This document shows, one piece after another, positions 36,769 through 46,105 of a DNA stretch of 64,000 nt; the stretch's first letter is position 1, and each line of letters opens with the position of its first letter. The DNA comes from Yamadazyma tenuis. Lineage: Eukaryota > Ascomycota > Pichiomycetes > Serinales > Debaryomycetaceae. The stretch is taken from contig NC_089461.1 of the NCBI RefSeq assembly GCF_029203305.1, positions 2,418,001-2,482,000 of the forward strand, in the 5' to 3' direction. The notes below the pieces were generated by a model. That model was not told where the DNA came from and searched no databases. It saw nothing but the letters and a program-made list of their open reading frames with translations. The position numbers and the translations under genes are program-made.

Positions 36769-38853
36769 ATGAGTAGTTACTTGAGTCAATTGGTACCCAG
36801 AATACCATTGATTGGAGGTAATGAAACTGGGAATGACTACTTGAAAACCATTCAAGGTAAAACCCCGAAGCTAAAATATATCACCATTTTCAACCCGGAG
36901 TTCATCACTGGTAAGGGCGAGGAGAACGAAGACTTGTTACATCAAATCTTTTGTTTTATATCCGATAATAATGAAGGAGATGATCTAGAATCTAACAAAG
37001 TTGAACAGGTTCGTATTATAGGACTTGTTCAAGCAATGGAAGGGTTGTCTAATGATTTCAATAACACCAAAGGCTCGGAAGCTCATATAATCAACGCCAG
37101 CAAATCCACTATAATTGTTAAATCGCTTGAAGGATCATTCACTTTAGCGTGCTCAATCTCAATGCCTGAAGATGCAATCAAGCAAGCGGCTATAAGCCAG
37201 CAGATGATCAATTTAATCGATATGTCGTATGACTTTTTCAAGCTTCTCAATACAAGCTTTGCCAATATCATGGACAACTATAACTCTGACATTTTGAGAA
37301 ATTTGATCAAAGAGAACTGGTCAGGCTTCTTTCAAAGCTACAACTCGGAAAACTTCAAGTTTCCCCCCACCGTTAAATGGCCTAATAGCTTGAATTATAA
37401 AGGATTCTTAGGGTTTTTTGATAGCCTTGAGCCTGAACCCAAGCTCTATAAAAAGTCATCAATTGAACTCAATTACAACATGAAATACGAGATAGATCAG
37501 GTTCTAAGCTCTCTGGGATCAGATGGTCCTTTGGGTGTTATACTTAGCTGTTTTAATAAGAGTGTGCCCAAGAAATACGGACTTATATTCAGTAATTCTT
37601 GCTTTGATGATGAACTACAGGAGTCTTCGATACTGAATGACAGCCTTATAGATATTTACAACTACCTCGAGTATTATGACTATCATGATAAGTTGAATAC
37701 AGCTGATTTGATCAAACTCAGCAACAAGGACCTCTTTTCGTCGCCTTCACAAATGAAAGAGAACATTAACATTGAGTTTGCAGAAGAAAGACAAACAAGC
37801 GAGGAAACAGAGACTAACTACTTGAGAGATGGAGTTTATTTTGCACGAGATATGTTGAATCCAATCAACTTGACCAATAATTTGGTGATTCTGCCCCTAA
37901 ACTATACCATGAACAGCATGATGAACATGAGATTGAATTCCGAACCAAGCAACTGGTTGAAAATTCCAACTTATTTCCAGTTTGGTAGTGATGCTGAACC
38001 AGTTTCTGAAATTAGGGTAGAAGAACTGCCGTCAATTCCCGGTTCATATGTGATCGGGTTGGTGAGAGACAAAACTGGCACCGAAATCATCCAGAGAAAG
38101 CTCGTCTACTTGGACACCAAAATGAAAAACGGGCAAGGAGAAGTTGTCCAAGAAGAACGAGAGTATCTGTTGGTTATATACGAAAAAGATGGAATTTATA
38201 TGACATTGATCTATAATTCATCCATGGCAGAGTTGGATGATCCCCAGTTTTACCTGAAATTAAGCAAGAACACTATCATTCCAACTTTAGATGAGCTGGC
38301 AGATTTTTTACAAGGAACTGACATGATGGAGTCGAGTGTTGGGTCTCTAACGAAAAGTATAAATGAGTCGGCAGCTGACCAAGTGGATAGTGATTTCTTC
38401 TTTGTCATCTATGATGAACAGGAGAAGCACATCAAATCATCACTCCCATATTTACCACTACCCATAAACTTGGAGGAGGTGAACCAGGCAGACAAGTCAG
38501 CTCTAAACATACGAAGTGCTATGTTCTACCTCCATGATCAGCTTCTTGACTTGTTTTTTCTCCAGAAAACTGAGTTCTTGAAAAACAACCACCTTAATGA
38601 ATACTTCCACAAATTCAGCACCAATAAAATCAATGACTGGATGTTCTACTACATCAAATACGAAGAAAAGTATATTATCATAATCAGAAACATTAATCAT
38701 AATAATGCCTTTAAAAGAAGAAGGCACTTGGCTCAAGTCAAATCGGGTGTACTGGTTGTATCAGAAAACGTCATAAAGGTGGACTTCCTAGATAATTTGG
38801 GCGATGATGTCAAGCTCTGGTTCGAGAACTACATGATCAACGGCAGCACATAG
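36769..38853 (+). CDS. CCZ1: Ccz1-like subunit of the Mon1-Ccz1 Rab7 exchange factor
   Basis: This 694-aa protein is assigned to Ccz1, which with Mon1 activates Ypt7 on late endosomes, vacuoles and autophagosomes. The N-terminus has the longin-type start typical of Ccz1 (KLKYITIFNPEF near residue 37) and a second longin-like block with an ITI/IVKSLEG strand around 110-125. There is no membrane segment. Size matches S. cerevisiae Ccz1 (704). Ccz1 proteins diverge fast, so the call rests on the N-terminal block, the length and the overall pattern. It is convergent with the START-like gene, with only 46 bp between stops. Confidence 0.8.
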   Translation: MSSYLSQLVPRIPLIGGNETGNDYLKTIQGKTPKLKYITIFNPEFITGKGEENEDLLHQIFCFISDNNEGDDLESNKVEQVRIIGLVQAMEGLSNDFNNTKGSEAHIINASKSTIIVKSLEGSFTLACSISMPEDAIKQAAISQQMINLIDMSYDFFKLLNTSFANIMDNYNSDILRNLIKENWSGFFQSYNSENFKFPPTVKWPNSLNYKGFLGFFDSLEPEPKLYKKSSIELNYNMKYEIDQVLSSLGSDGPLGVILSCFNKSVPKKYGLIFSNSCFDDELQESSILNDSLIDIYNYLEYYDYHDKLNTADLIKLSNKDLFSSPSQMKENINIEFAEERQTSEETETNYLRDGVYFARDMLNPINLTNNLVILPLNYTMNSMMNMRLNSEPSNWLKIPTYFQFGSDAEPVSEIRVEELPSIPGSYVIGLVRDKTGTEIIQRKLVYLDTKMKNGQGEVVQEEREYLLVIYEKDGIYMTLIYNSSMAELDDPQFYLKLSKNTIIPTLDELADFLQGTDMMESSVGSLTKSINESAADQVDSDFFFVIYDEQEKHIKSSLPYLPLPINLEEVNQADKSALNIRSAMFYLHDQLLDLFFLQKTEFLKNNHLNEYFHKFSTNKINDWMFYYIKYEEKYIIIIRNINHNNAFKRRRHLAQVKSGVLVVSENVIKVDFLDNLGDDVKLWFENYMINGST

Positions 38854-38899
38854 AAGTCATAGCGGTTCTTATAGTTCACTTTTAGCAATATACTAATGA

Positions 38900-39568
38900 C
38901 TAATGTTTATCACAGTACGCCAAGAAACTAGGAACATCATTCACTATAGCTCCCGGAAGACTCTTTTTGGTGATCCAGTACGGAATCGACCCGTTGGGAT
39001 TAGACGACGTACACATTGTCCATAGTAAACCCTTTTCATTTCTCTCAATCAACTCAATTGAACTATAGTGACCCACTACAAACCCGGGATCAATACCAAG
39101 GATACCCGGCTCTAAAGAAAGCGATAGCACCATTGAATAGGTGCCGGTATCCACAATGTGGACGAGGTTGTGGAAGGTCCTTTTTTTCAAGGGAAATGGG
39201 AGGTTATAAAAGGTTTTGATCAAGTATGTGGAGTCGTTGAAACCCTTAATGTTAAAGTCATAAAGATCGTGGATGTAATTCTTTTCGTGGAAGGTATGGT
39301 TATCTTGGAGGTCAATTGGAATGTTTCCGATCAAGAGTTTATGGAATTTGTCCTCATAAGAACTAGTTTGATGTGCATTTAACTGGGTCTGTCGTGCTAC
39401 CCAAAAGTCTTGTTCGATTGTACTGGAGAACACATCGGTGATAACGTTGCTTTGGCTATATGTTTTGGTAAGTTTCCAATTGGGAACGGATCTAGCGACA
39501 TCCAAAGCCTGTTTTGTGAGTTCCTTGAAGTTTAGCGAGTCCAAGTCAGTTATGGGAGTAGTATTCAT
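38900..39568 (-). CDS. START-like (DUF3074-type) protein
   Basis: This 222-aa protein without signal peptide or membrane segment has a pattern resembling the fungal START-like DUF3074 family. Features are an N-terminal helix, a DVFSSTIEQDFWVARQT strand-helix, TFYNLPFPLKKRTFHNLVHIVD in the middle and a C-terminal helix ending PGAIVNDVPSFLAYC. START-like proteins form a hydrophobic cavity for lipids, and the ligand here is unknown. The longest frame extends to 39706 upstream, but that start lies in a region lacking coding character, so the internal ATG at 39568 (MNTTPITDL) is preferred. It is convergent with CCZ1. Confidence 0.7.
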   Translation of the reverse strand: MNTTPITDLDSLNFKELTKQALDVARSVPNWKLTKTYSQSNVITDVFSSTIEQDFWVARQTQLNAHQTSSYEDKFHKLLIGNIPIDLQDNHTFHEKNYIHDLYDFNIKGFNDSTYLIKTFYNLPFPLKKRTFHNLVHIVDTGTYSMVLSLSLEPGILGIDPGFVVGHYSSIELIERNEKGLLWTMCTSSNPNGSIPYWITKKSLPGAIVNDVPSFLAYCDKH

Positions 39569-39867
39569 ATTGAGAATGATAAGGACGTGCGCAAAATCAA
39601 ATGCTTGAATATTCTGAGAGTCAAACCTGAAACAAATGTGATACATCTCGATGGGCCTAAAGTCACTCACATGATTAAGATGCGGCCTGAGGGCCAGCCC
39701 AGCCAACGAATTGTTGTGTAAACGCTGATAATCTCCTTAAGGTAACCGAACTATATTGTTACCCTAGGCCAAATACCAATTTGAATACTGTCTAAGTTGC
39801 GCCAGACTGTAGCGATATTTCCACACAATAAGTTTCAGGAAACCGGCTAGAAAGGCGTACATCAAAT

Positions 39868-39939
39868 GGTTGTATAGTGTAGTGGTTATCACAGTTGGTT
39901 TTGATCCAATTAACCCCAGTTCGAATCCGGGTACGACCT
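39868..39939 (+). tRNA. tRNA-Gln (anticodon TTG)
   Basis: 72 nt. The acceptor stem is GGTTGTA/TACGACC with one G-T wobble. The A box is in TAGTGTAGTGGTTATCAC, the anticodon loop TTTTGAT contains TTG, and the T loop is TTCGAAT. Discriminator T73 is followed by a T-run terminator. It resembles yeast tRNA-Gln(TTG) closely. The T stem has one A-C mismatch (CCCAG against CCGGG). Confidence 0.9.
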
Positions 39940-40660
39940 TTTTTTTCGCATCGCTTTGCAAGATTTACCTTCTATCAAAAATTGAAGCACCTTTCAAATA
40001 GTATTGGGTGCATGGGAAACTAAGGAGGGTTGGTTGACGGTATATCAGATTATTTCTGCACAACAAAGAAAAAATGATTTTAAGATTATGGATACCTATT
40101 TCAATGAGATTAGAGCTCGCTTGAGAAACTTAGTTATTCCATAGTTGAATACAGTCGAAGTTATATTGTCTTCACTTGCTCAGAACCAAGAATATAGAAG
40201 GCTGCTTAAGCCTACTTAAATAGGGTGTTTTCGATAGTCATTTTGTTAAATGGACTAAATATATGTGTTAGAAAGATCAAGATTTTGGGAGCTACATGTC
40301 GTCAAGAGGCCTAAAGTTCATAACTCAAGTTCAAATTTCTCTGAGAACATGATGTTTGGTCAATGGAATGCTTGAATCCTGATTAAAGTAGATAATGGTT
40401 GTAATCTGTAGCTTGGGTGATTGAGAAATTTTCAGATATATATCTGGATATCACTATCTTGGCCCTAATAAATAATGGTCCAATTTACAGTGCCAGGCCA
40501 TTCCCCTTCTAATAACATACAATGTCAGGAGTTTTAACTATTGAAGACGCTATCTCATGCCCAATTATATAGTAAAATTATACACTATACCGCACCCGAA
40601 AATTGAGGTGCGGCAACTGTGCTAACCTATATTCTGGCAATGCACCAAAAAGGTGTTGCC

Positions 40661-40708
40661 TATCAGTTGGTTTTGATCAATTAACCCCAGTTCGATCCGG
40701 ATCCGACA
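40661..40708 (+). pseudogene. decayed tRNA-Gln copy
   Basis: The segment from TATCA to CCGACA aligns with the 3' two-thirds of the tRNA-Gln at 39868-39939, including its unusual GTTGG anticodon stem and CCCAG T-stem half. It has lost CA before the anticodon stem, one C after the anticodon loop and one A in the T loop, and carries several substitutions near the 3' end. A T-run terminator follows. No proper 5' acceptor or D arm can be formed, so it is not expected to yield tRNA. Confidence 0.85.
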
Positions 40709-40938
40709 TTTTTTTTTGTACCCATTTAGTCATAGAAGCTTTGTGTATTCTTTAGAGGACAAATAGGCTGGTGGCAGTTTTGAAGACGATTTGAAAATAG
40801 AACAAATCGGGGAATATCTGGTACGCGCACATTTCTGATGAGTTTTGTTTACGTCTCAAAACGTCTTTTTTGAATCGTCAACCGAAATCAAGACACACTT
40901 TTTTTCTAACTACACAAAAAAGACCCTGGTTTGTCAAG

Positions 40939-42060
40939 ATGGAAGACAGTCCGAGCAGGAAGCCTACCTCTTCCAAGGTCATCGACACGTTACACAAAGA
41001 GATCGATGCTTTGAAAGAGGAATTAGAAAATCTCAAGGTATCCAACTCCACGTACAAAAAGAAGTGTGAGATTGTAACTCGCCGGAATGAGCTGTTTGTG
41101 GATCAACTAGCCAACGCCAAACATGAAAATGACATGATAAACGCCTTGTTGACGCGTAAGGAGAGACGGATCGTCGATTTGGAAGCTGAGTATAATAACG
41201 TCATGTCCTCCAACGAGAACTTCAAGATGACAACTAAAAACATGAAAATCAGATACGAGAGTTTACAAGAACTGAGTGCGTCGTCGACCGCCGAGTGTGA
41301 ACGATTGAAGATCGCGTATGACGCTTTGGCTGCCAGTCAGTTGGAGTACAAAAAACATTATGAATCGGAGGTGATGAAGTTGAACCAGGAGCACAAGGCC
41401 TTTAAACAGGAATACGTCACCAAGTACGAGAATTTGTTGTCAAGTTTCGGGGATAACGACAAGGATATAGACGCTTTGTTGGACGGCTTGACCAATAAGA
41501 GGAAGACTCTTGATAACCTATATTTCAATAGGAACAAGCTAATCTTGGATTTATTGGCTAAACTTGCTTCAGTATCTAGAATCCACGGTCAGGACACAAA
41601 GGCGATCTTACAGGATAACTTGGATAACTTGATCTCGTTGAGGGAAAACTATCCGGATTTGGAGTTGAAAATCAATGAAATGAACCAGCAGCAGCAGCCC
41701 TCTGAGGCAGGAGTTTTGAAAGAAATAAATTTTGACCAACTAATATTGGACTCCACCGAAGCAGTTAATTCGTCATTTGATGAAGAAGCCACTCTCATTG
41801 AAGAGCCCAAACTCTGGAGGCAAAATACCAAGAAAAATAATGTAAATAACAAGAAAAAGAGATACTCCCGAATTGAAGATAACAAACTCGAAAGAACCAG
41901 AACTCCAACCCCTCCTTCCCATAATCATCACACAGATAAGAGCAAGCACAAGAGCAAGAGAAAATCCGTGTACGGGGGAAATAGTAATAACGCCAATAAT
42001 GCCAATAATAGCACTAATAGCAACCTGGGATATAAAAAGGATATACAAGTGACTTCCTAA
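40939..42060 (+). CDS. SHE3: coiled-coil mRNA transport adaptor She3
   Basis: This 373-aa protein links mRNA cargo to the type V myosin Myo4 for transport to the bud or hyphal tip. An almost continuous coiled coil runs from about residue 15 to 175 (DTLHKEIDALKEELENLK onward) and is the myosin-binding half. A second helical segment (around 190-235) is followed by a low-complexity basic tail rich in Lys, Ser and Asn (KKNNVNNKKKRYSR, then HHTDKSKHKSKRKS), suited to RNA binding. Length is near S. cerevisiae She3 (425). In Candida albicans She3 works without a clear She2, and the basic tail fits direct RNA contact. The ATG at 40939 (MEDSPSRKPT) is used because the longer frame starts at TTG. It is convergent with ASA1. 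Confidence 0.85.
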   Translation: MEDSPSRKPTSSKVIDTLHKEIDALKEELENLKVSNSTYKKKCEIVTRRNELFVDQLANAKHENDMINALLTRKERRIVDLEAEYNNVMSSNENFKMTTKNMKIRYESLQELSASSTAECERLKIAYDALAASQLEYKKHYESEVMKLNQEHKAFKQEYVTKYENLLSSFGDNDKDIDALLDGLTNKRKTLDNLYFNRNKLILDLLAKLASVSRIHGQDTKAILQDNLDNLISLRENYPDLELKINEMNQQQQPSEAGVLKEINFDQLILDSTEAVNSSFDEEATLIEEPKLWRQNTKKNNVNNKKKRYSRIEDNKLERTRTPTPPSHNHHTDKSKHKSKRKSVYGGNSNNANNANNSTNSNLGYKKDIQVTS

Positions 42061-42144
42061 TTAAGCCATATTCACGTCTACAATCTTTATTTCATTATAA
42101 GACTATCGTTTATTGAACATAAGTGCTCACAAAAGACTCTGTAG

Positions 42145-43398
42145 CTATTCTCTTTTGTCGATTTCAAACACCATGAGTCTCCCGTTGTTGTATCCCACCA
42201 ACACCAATAGTTTATTCAGTTTCTTCCTTAAAACAATGTTCTTATATTTTGAATTCGAGTTTATCGAACTATTATAATGCTGGATTCTTAGAGCAGAGAA
42301 CTTCTGACTCGACTCTATTAGCTGGTCATTCTGGTGGTGATTACTTGTAAGAGTATTGAGTCTTGGTAGTTTAATTTCATGCTTATCTACAAGCATGAAG
42401 TCATTTTTAGTGTCAAAAATCTTGATTACCCCGTTCCAAGTCCCCGTGACTATAAGGTTGTTTATGACTTGAATTGACTGGATTCCCTTATACTTGACGT
42501 TTATTTCTCTGACCTCGTCATTTAATATATCGGTGCTTTCGATATTGTGAACAGTGATTTTCTTACCAGTAGAACCCACAAGAAGCTGTGTGGAATCAAG
42601 CACCTCTATGGACAATATGGGATTGGGAACATGGAATTCGTTGTAGTATACCAACGAAATCTTGGGTTCTTTGTTGATAATAGATCTCAGTTGAGTGGTG
42701 TTGGTGCTGGTGAAATTGCTCTGAGAAGACGGGAACTCAAGTCTGAACCCTAGCAAATGACCCGACTCGTACCCGATAAAAAACCTCTCATGATTCACGA
42801 ACTTAGCTATCATGATGATTCCAAATCCATCTCTTTTGGTTCCATTGATCTCTTCGATATACCCGGTATGGTGTTTGTAGTGTTTAAAACCACTGCAATT
42901 GTGGATGAGTCTGGAGATATTGAAGTCTATGGGGTCAACTTGGTAGATGTCGAAATTGTCGGAGTCGATGGTGGATGGGGTTATTAAAAGACCTTCGTGG
43001 TAGTCAATATTACAGAAATTGAGTGAGTTAACAGGAATTGAATCGAATTTTGGCAATGGGAACTTGGCTACAAGCGAACTTGTTTCGTCATTCAAGTAAG
43101 TCAATTCATTGAAGGTCAAATCAGGTAGGTTTGAGGTCAATTTGCCTATTTGGCTAGGCGATAGGTCCCAGATGCGGATTTCACTGTCTTTGGAATGAGT
43201 TAAAATGTGATGGTCATCGAGAATTCGAGTGGTGAGAACGGTTTTATCATGGCCCTTCCAGCAGTAGAGCGCTTTATGGGTGTGAAAGTCCCAGACGATG
43301 ATCCAACCATGATCATCTGTGGAGACGATGAGGTTGTGGCGGGTTTCAATTGTGGTGATGGAGTTCAAATGTCCTCGTAGAGAACATAGTTGGTTCAT
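42145..43398 (-). CDS. ASA1: WD40 protein Asa1, ASTRA complex subunit
   Basis: This 417-aa beta-propeller protein is a component of the ASTRA (Tra1-Tti1-Tti2) assembly that helps mature PI3K-like kinases. WD-type repeats are visible at the start (CSLRGHLNSITTI...HGWIIVWD, then WKGHDKTVLTT...SEIRIWD). Weaker ones lie in the middle and at the C-terminus (IVTGTWNGVIKIFD, GYNNGRLMVFEI). The split of the propeller by long loops is typical of Asa1. S. cerevisiae Asa1 is 443 aa. The start is set at the ATG at 43398 (MNQLCSLRGH), since the longer frame begins with GTG. Confidence 0.82.
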   Translation of the reverse strand: MNQLCSLRGHLNSITTIETRHNLIVSTDDHGWIIVWDFHTHKALYCWKGHDKTVLTTRILDDHHILTHSKDSEIRIWDLSPSQIGKLTSNLPDLTFNELTYLNDETSSLVAKFPLPKFDSIPVNSLNFCNIDYHEGLLITPSTIDSDNFDIYQVDPIDFNISRLIHNCSGFKHYKHHTGYIEEINGTKRDGFGIIMIAKFVNHERFFIGYESGHLLGFRLEFPSSQSNFTSTNTTQLRSIINKEPKISLVYYNEFHVPNPILSIEVLDSTQLLVGSTGKKITVHNIESTDILNDEVREINVKYKGIQSIQVINNLIVTGTWNGVIKIFDTKNDFMLVDKHEIKLPRLNTLTSNHHQNDQLIESSQKFSALRIQHYNSSINSNSKYKNIVLRKKLNKLLVLVGYNNGRLMVFEIDKRE

Positions 43399-44781
43399 TA
43401 ACGTGCCAGTATTTTTCGATGCGAGCACTTTGAGTATTAGACTAATGTGCCATTAAGTCATGGAGGCCAAAAAAATTTTAAGAGAAGATCCTTGTGAGTC
43501 CAGTGGAATAATATGGATGTTGGAAAACATCATACCCAGCACTAATATGTGGTACTAACCTCTTCAACTCATTATGCATATGTTGCAAAAATCTCCTAAG
43601 ACATACTACAAAATATATAGCGACACGTGTTCATGACTTGAGAATGTCCTGGTAACAGCGTAGACTTTGATCGACACTAACTCTATTAACTTTGAATTAT
43701 GTTTTCCTATACGGCATTTTCTTTTCATTTTTATGTAGTTACAACTTGACTAAAATTGAGCCACTGAATTCGCAGTTCTAACCACTCGAGAAAAATGCTG
43801 GGAAATCGCAGATAAAGTGAGATGGGAGTCTGGTAGAAGCGTTGCTGTTCATCCCTGAAATCCCTACTCCAGGCATTTTCCTCTCCTGCAGCCAAGCAGC
43901 CAAGATCGACTCGCCGCACCGCCTGAAACTTTGTGGCCAATCCACACACAGCACAATAGAGACTTTCCAATTTCGGCAAAAGCCTTATATGTATCTCAGT
44001 CAAAAGTTAATACAAAAGTCAATACTTTATTCATAAAATAGCCACCACTTTATCATTACCACACTCAAAGGTCATTGGGTCATAATGCGCAAAAGGGGTA
44101 GGTGCACCTTTCCTGCCTCAGAGCTTCTGTACCACCACGGTGCCGGCCCTAAATTTCCGTCTAACTCCTCTCATTTTTTCATTTTACCGACTCTCAACCT
44201 GAAATCGACAGCCAAGCCTGTCAAAACTGACACAATTGCGACACCTGTCAAGTCTGCCAAAGCAACCACTGCCAAGCGACTACCATCAACTCTTACCAGG
44301 CCTACCCCAGGCCTCCCAGAATTGCGCGAAAATGCCTCTACACCTAATAAGGAAGTCTAGATGAGCTACTGCTTAAAGGCCAGTACCCGACAAAGCCCTT
44401 GTCCTTGACATTCTTTATAGCCGACAAGGGCTCGTTGACCGAACACCAGTCAGAGGGCTTAAAACGGGCAGTATGCACGTCGGTGTTCCGCCCTCAAAAA
44501 GTACCCCGAAAACAGCCAATCATCGTTGCCAGTATGGTGCCCCGTGCCGCAAAACCCAATTACGAACTACCTGTGGTTGGTGTGCCCTGCACTGATGGTA
44601 TCTGATAAAAAATTTTCATGCCCCCTAGGATTGGATGGTTTTGTGTGTCAAATCCTATAAAGTCAGAGGATTCCCACTGCAAATATTTTTTTTCTCTTTA
44701 CCCTTTATTTTCCTAATAATCCCTTATAGTATAATCACACTAATAGGCTAGTCCTAGTTGTTTGTATATTCAAATTAAATA
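43399..44781. promoter_or_regulatory. divergent promoter region ASA1 / FTR1
   Basis: 1.38 kb, large for this window, consistent with the complex iron control of FTR1 genes. CCAAT boxes occur near 43936 and 44516, and a TGATAA GATA-type motif near 44603, which are possible Hap43 and Sfu1-type sites. A T-run at 44687-44694 lies near the likely FTR1 core promoter. Open frames at 44085-44360 and 44399-44605 are Pro/Lys/Thr-rich and GC-richer than their surroundings but have no domain. They may be a decayed gene or chance. Confidence 0.5.
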
Positions 44782-45942
44782 ATGGTAAACGTATTTAACG
44801 TTCAGATTTTCTTCATTGTTTTCCGTGAAGCCTTGGAAGCAATTGTGGTGGTATCCGTCTTGTTGGCGTTCTTGAAACAAGGTTTGGGTGGAGTCCACGA
44901 TGACCCTGTCGTCTACAAGAAGCTAAGGCTTCAAGTATGGCTAGGGTCGATTATAGGGGTAGTAATCTGTTTAATTATCGGTGCTGGATTTATTGGTGCT
45001 TTCTACTCGTTACATAAGGATATCTGGACGAGCTCGGAAGATTTATGGGAAGGTGTTTTCTGTATCATTGCCACCGTGATCATCTCGTTGATGGGAATTG
45101 CCATGTTGAGAATCAACAAGATGAAGGAAAAGTGGAGAGTAAAGATTGCCCAAGCTCTCTTGGCAAAGCCTAAGAAGGGTTCTTGGTTTAGACTTGGTTA
45201 CTACTCCAGGAAATACGTTATGTTCATCTTACCTTTTGTCACCTGTTTGAGAGAAGGTTTGGAAGCTGTCGTTTTCGTGGGTGGGGTTAGTTTAAACAGT
45301 CCTGCCACCGCTTTCCCAATTCCAGTCATTGCCGGTTTGATTGCCGGTATCGCCGTGGGTTTTGCTTTGTACTACTTTGGTTCCACCTTTTCGTTGCAAA
45401 TCTTTTTGATTTTCTCCACCTGTATCTTGTACTTGATTTCCGCTGGATTGTTTTCCAGAGGTATTTGGTATTTTGAGACCTACGTCTTCAACAAGAAGAC
45501 TGGTGGTGATGCTTCCGAAAATGGTGCGGGTCCTGGTACTTACGACATCACCAAGTCGGTCTGGCACGTCAACTGTTGCAACCCTGAAAAAGATCACGGT
45601 TGGGATGTCTTCAATGCCTTGTTGGGATGGCAAAACTCTGCTACCTATGGTTCTGTCATTTCTTACAACATCTATTGGTTACTGCTTATTGTCGTCATCT
45701 CATTGATGTTGTTCCAAGAAAAGACCGGCCACTTGCCATTCACCAAGAATTTGACTTTGAGACAATTGAACCCAATGTACCACATTAAGGGTAAGAAGAA
45801 ACTTGAATTAACCAAGGAAGAACAAGATGAATTATTCGAGAGAGTCAGGAACGAAAAGTTGACAGTAGGTGCCGATTCTGATTCCGTTCAAGAAAAGGTT
45901 GAAAAGACTGAAGCAACTGCTGTGACCACTGCTTCTAATTAA
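44782..45942 (+). CDS. FTR1: high-affinity iron permease
   Basis: This 386-aa plasma-membrane ferric permease works as a pair with a Fet3-type multicopper ferroxidase to import iron. It has about seven membrane helices. The two Arg-Glu-x-Leu-Glu iron-binding motifs are present: REALEAI in the first helix (about residue 16) and REGLEAV near residue 157. A charged C-terminal tail (KLELTKEEQDELFERV onward) is cytosolic. Codon bias is strong. The large upstream region with CCAAT and GATA-type sites fits iron-responsive control. FET3 is not adjacent in this window. Confidence 0.95.
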   Translation: MVNVFNVQIFFIVFREALEAIVVVSVLLAFLKQGLGGVHDDPVVYKKLRLQVWLGSIIGVVICLIIGAGFIGAFYSLHKDIWTSSEDLWEGVFCIIATVIISLMGIAMLRINKMKEKWRVKIAQALLAKPKKGSWFRLGYYSRKYVMFILPFVTCLREGLEAVVFVGGVSLNSPATAFPIPVIAGLIAGIAVGFALYYFGSTFSLQIFLIFSTCILYLISAGLFSRGIWYFETYVFNKKTGGDASENGAGPGTYDITKSVWHVNCCNPEKDHGWDVFNALLGWQNSATYGSVISYNIYWLLLIVVISLMLFQEKTGHLPFTKNLTLRQLNPMYHIKGKKKLELTKEEQDELFERVRNEKLTVGADSDSVQEKVEKTEATAVTTASN

Positions 45943-45984
45943 GGTATGAACGTTCACACATGTACAAACACACCACAACATACA

Positions 45985-46005
45985 ACACACACACACACAC
46001 ACACA
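45985..46005. repeat. (AC)n microsatellite
   Basis: About ten AC units lie in the 163-bp convergent interval between FTR1 and SEC5. Confidence 0.9.
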
Positions 46006-46105
46006 AATTCTATATTTATAAGGGATTATAGGGAGGTATAGAGTCGAGCTGGGATATTGTTTTTTGTTTAATAATATAATGGGCACCAATAGATTCTCTT
46101 TTATT

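Larger units (their letters stand above)
39569..40938. other. intergenic region with tRNA-Gln and a decayed copy
   Basis: 1.37 kb between the START-like gene (-) and SHE3 (+). It contains an intact-looking tRNA-Gln gene and, about 0.75 kb further, a degenerate copy of its 3' two-thirds. Between them (39940-40640) no gene or complete long terminal repeat is recognisable, although tRNA neighbourhoods are favoured retrotransposon targets in yeasts. The last ~100 bp form the SHE3 promoter and leader. Confidence 0.6.

Noticed and set aside
39569..39706. Forty-six-codon extension of the START-like protein
   Set aside because: The extension has no family resemblance, while the internal ATG gives a start consistent with the domain.
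39940..40640. Possible solo retrotransposon LTR between the tRNA-Gln and its decayed copy
   Set aside because: No TG...CA-bounded block with a target-site duplication could be identified, and no second copy exists in the window.
43553..43559. Perfect branch-point word TACTAAC upstream of FTR1, followed by an AG
   Set aside because: No GTATGT-type 5' site with an upstream exon and no open frame after the AG could be paired with it. FTR1 has a complete uninterrupted frame from its own ATG.
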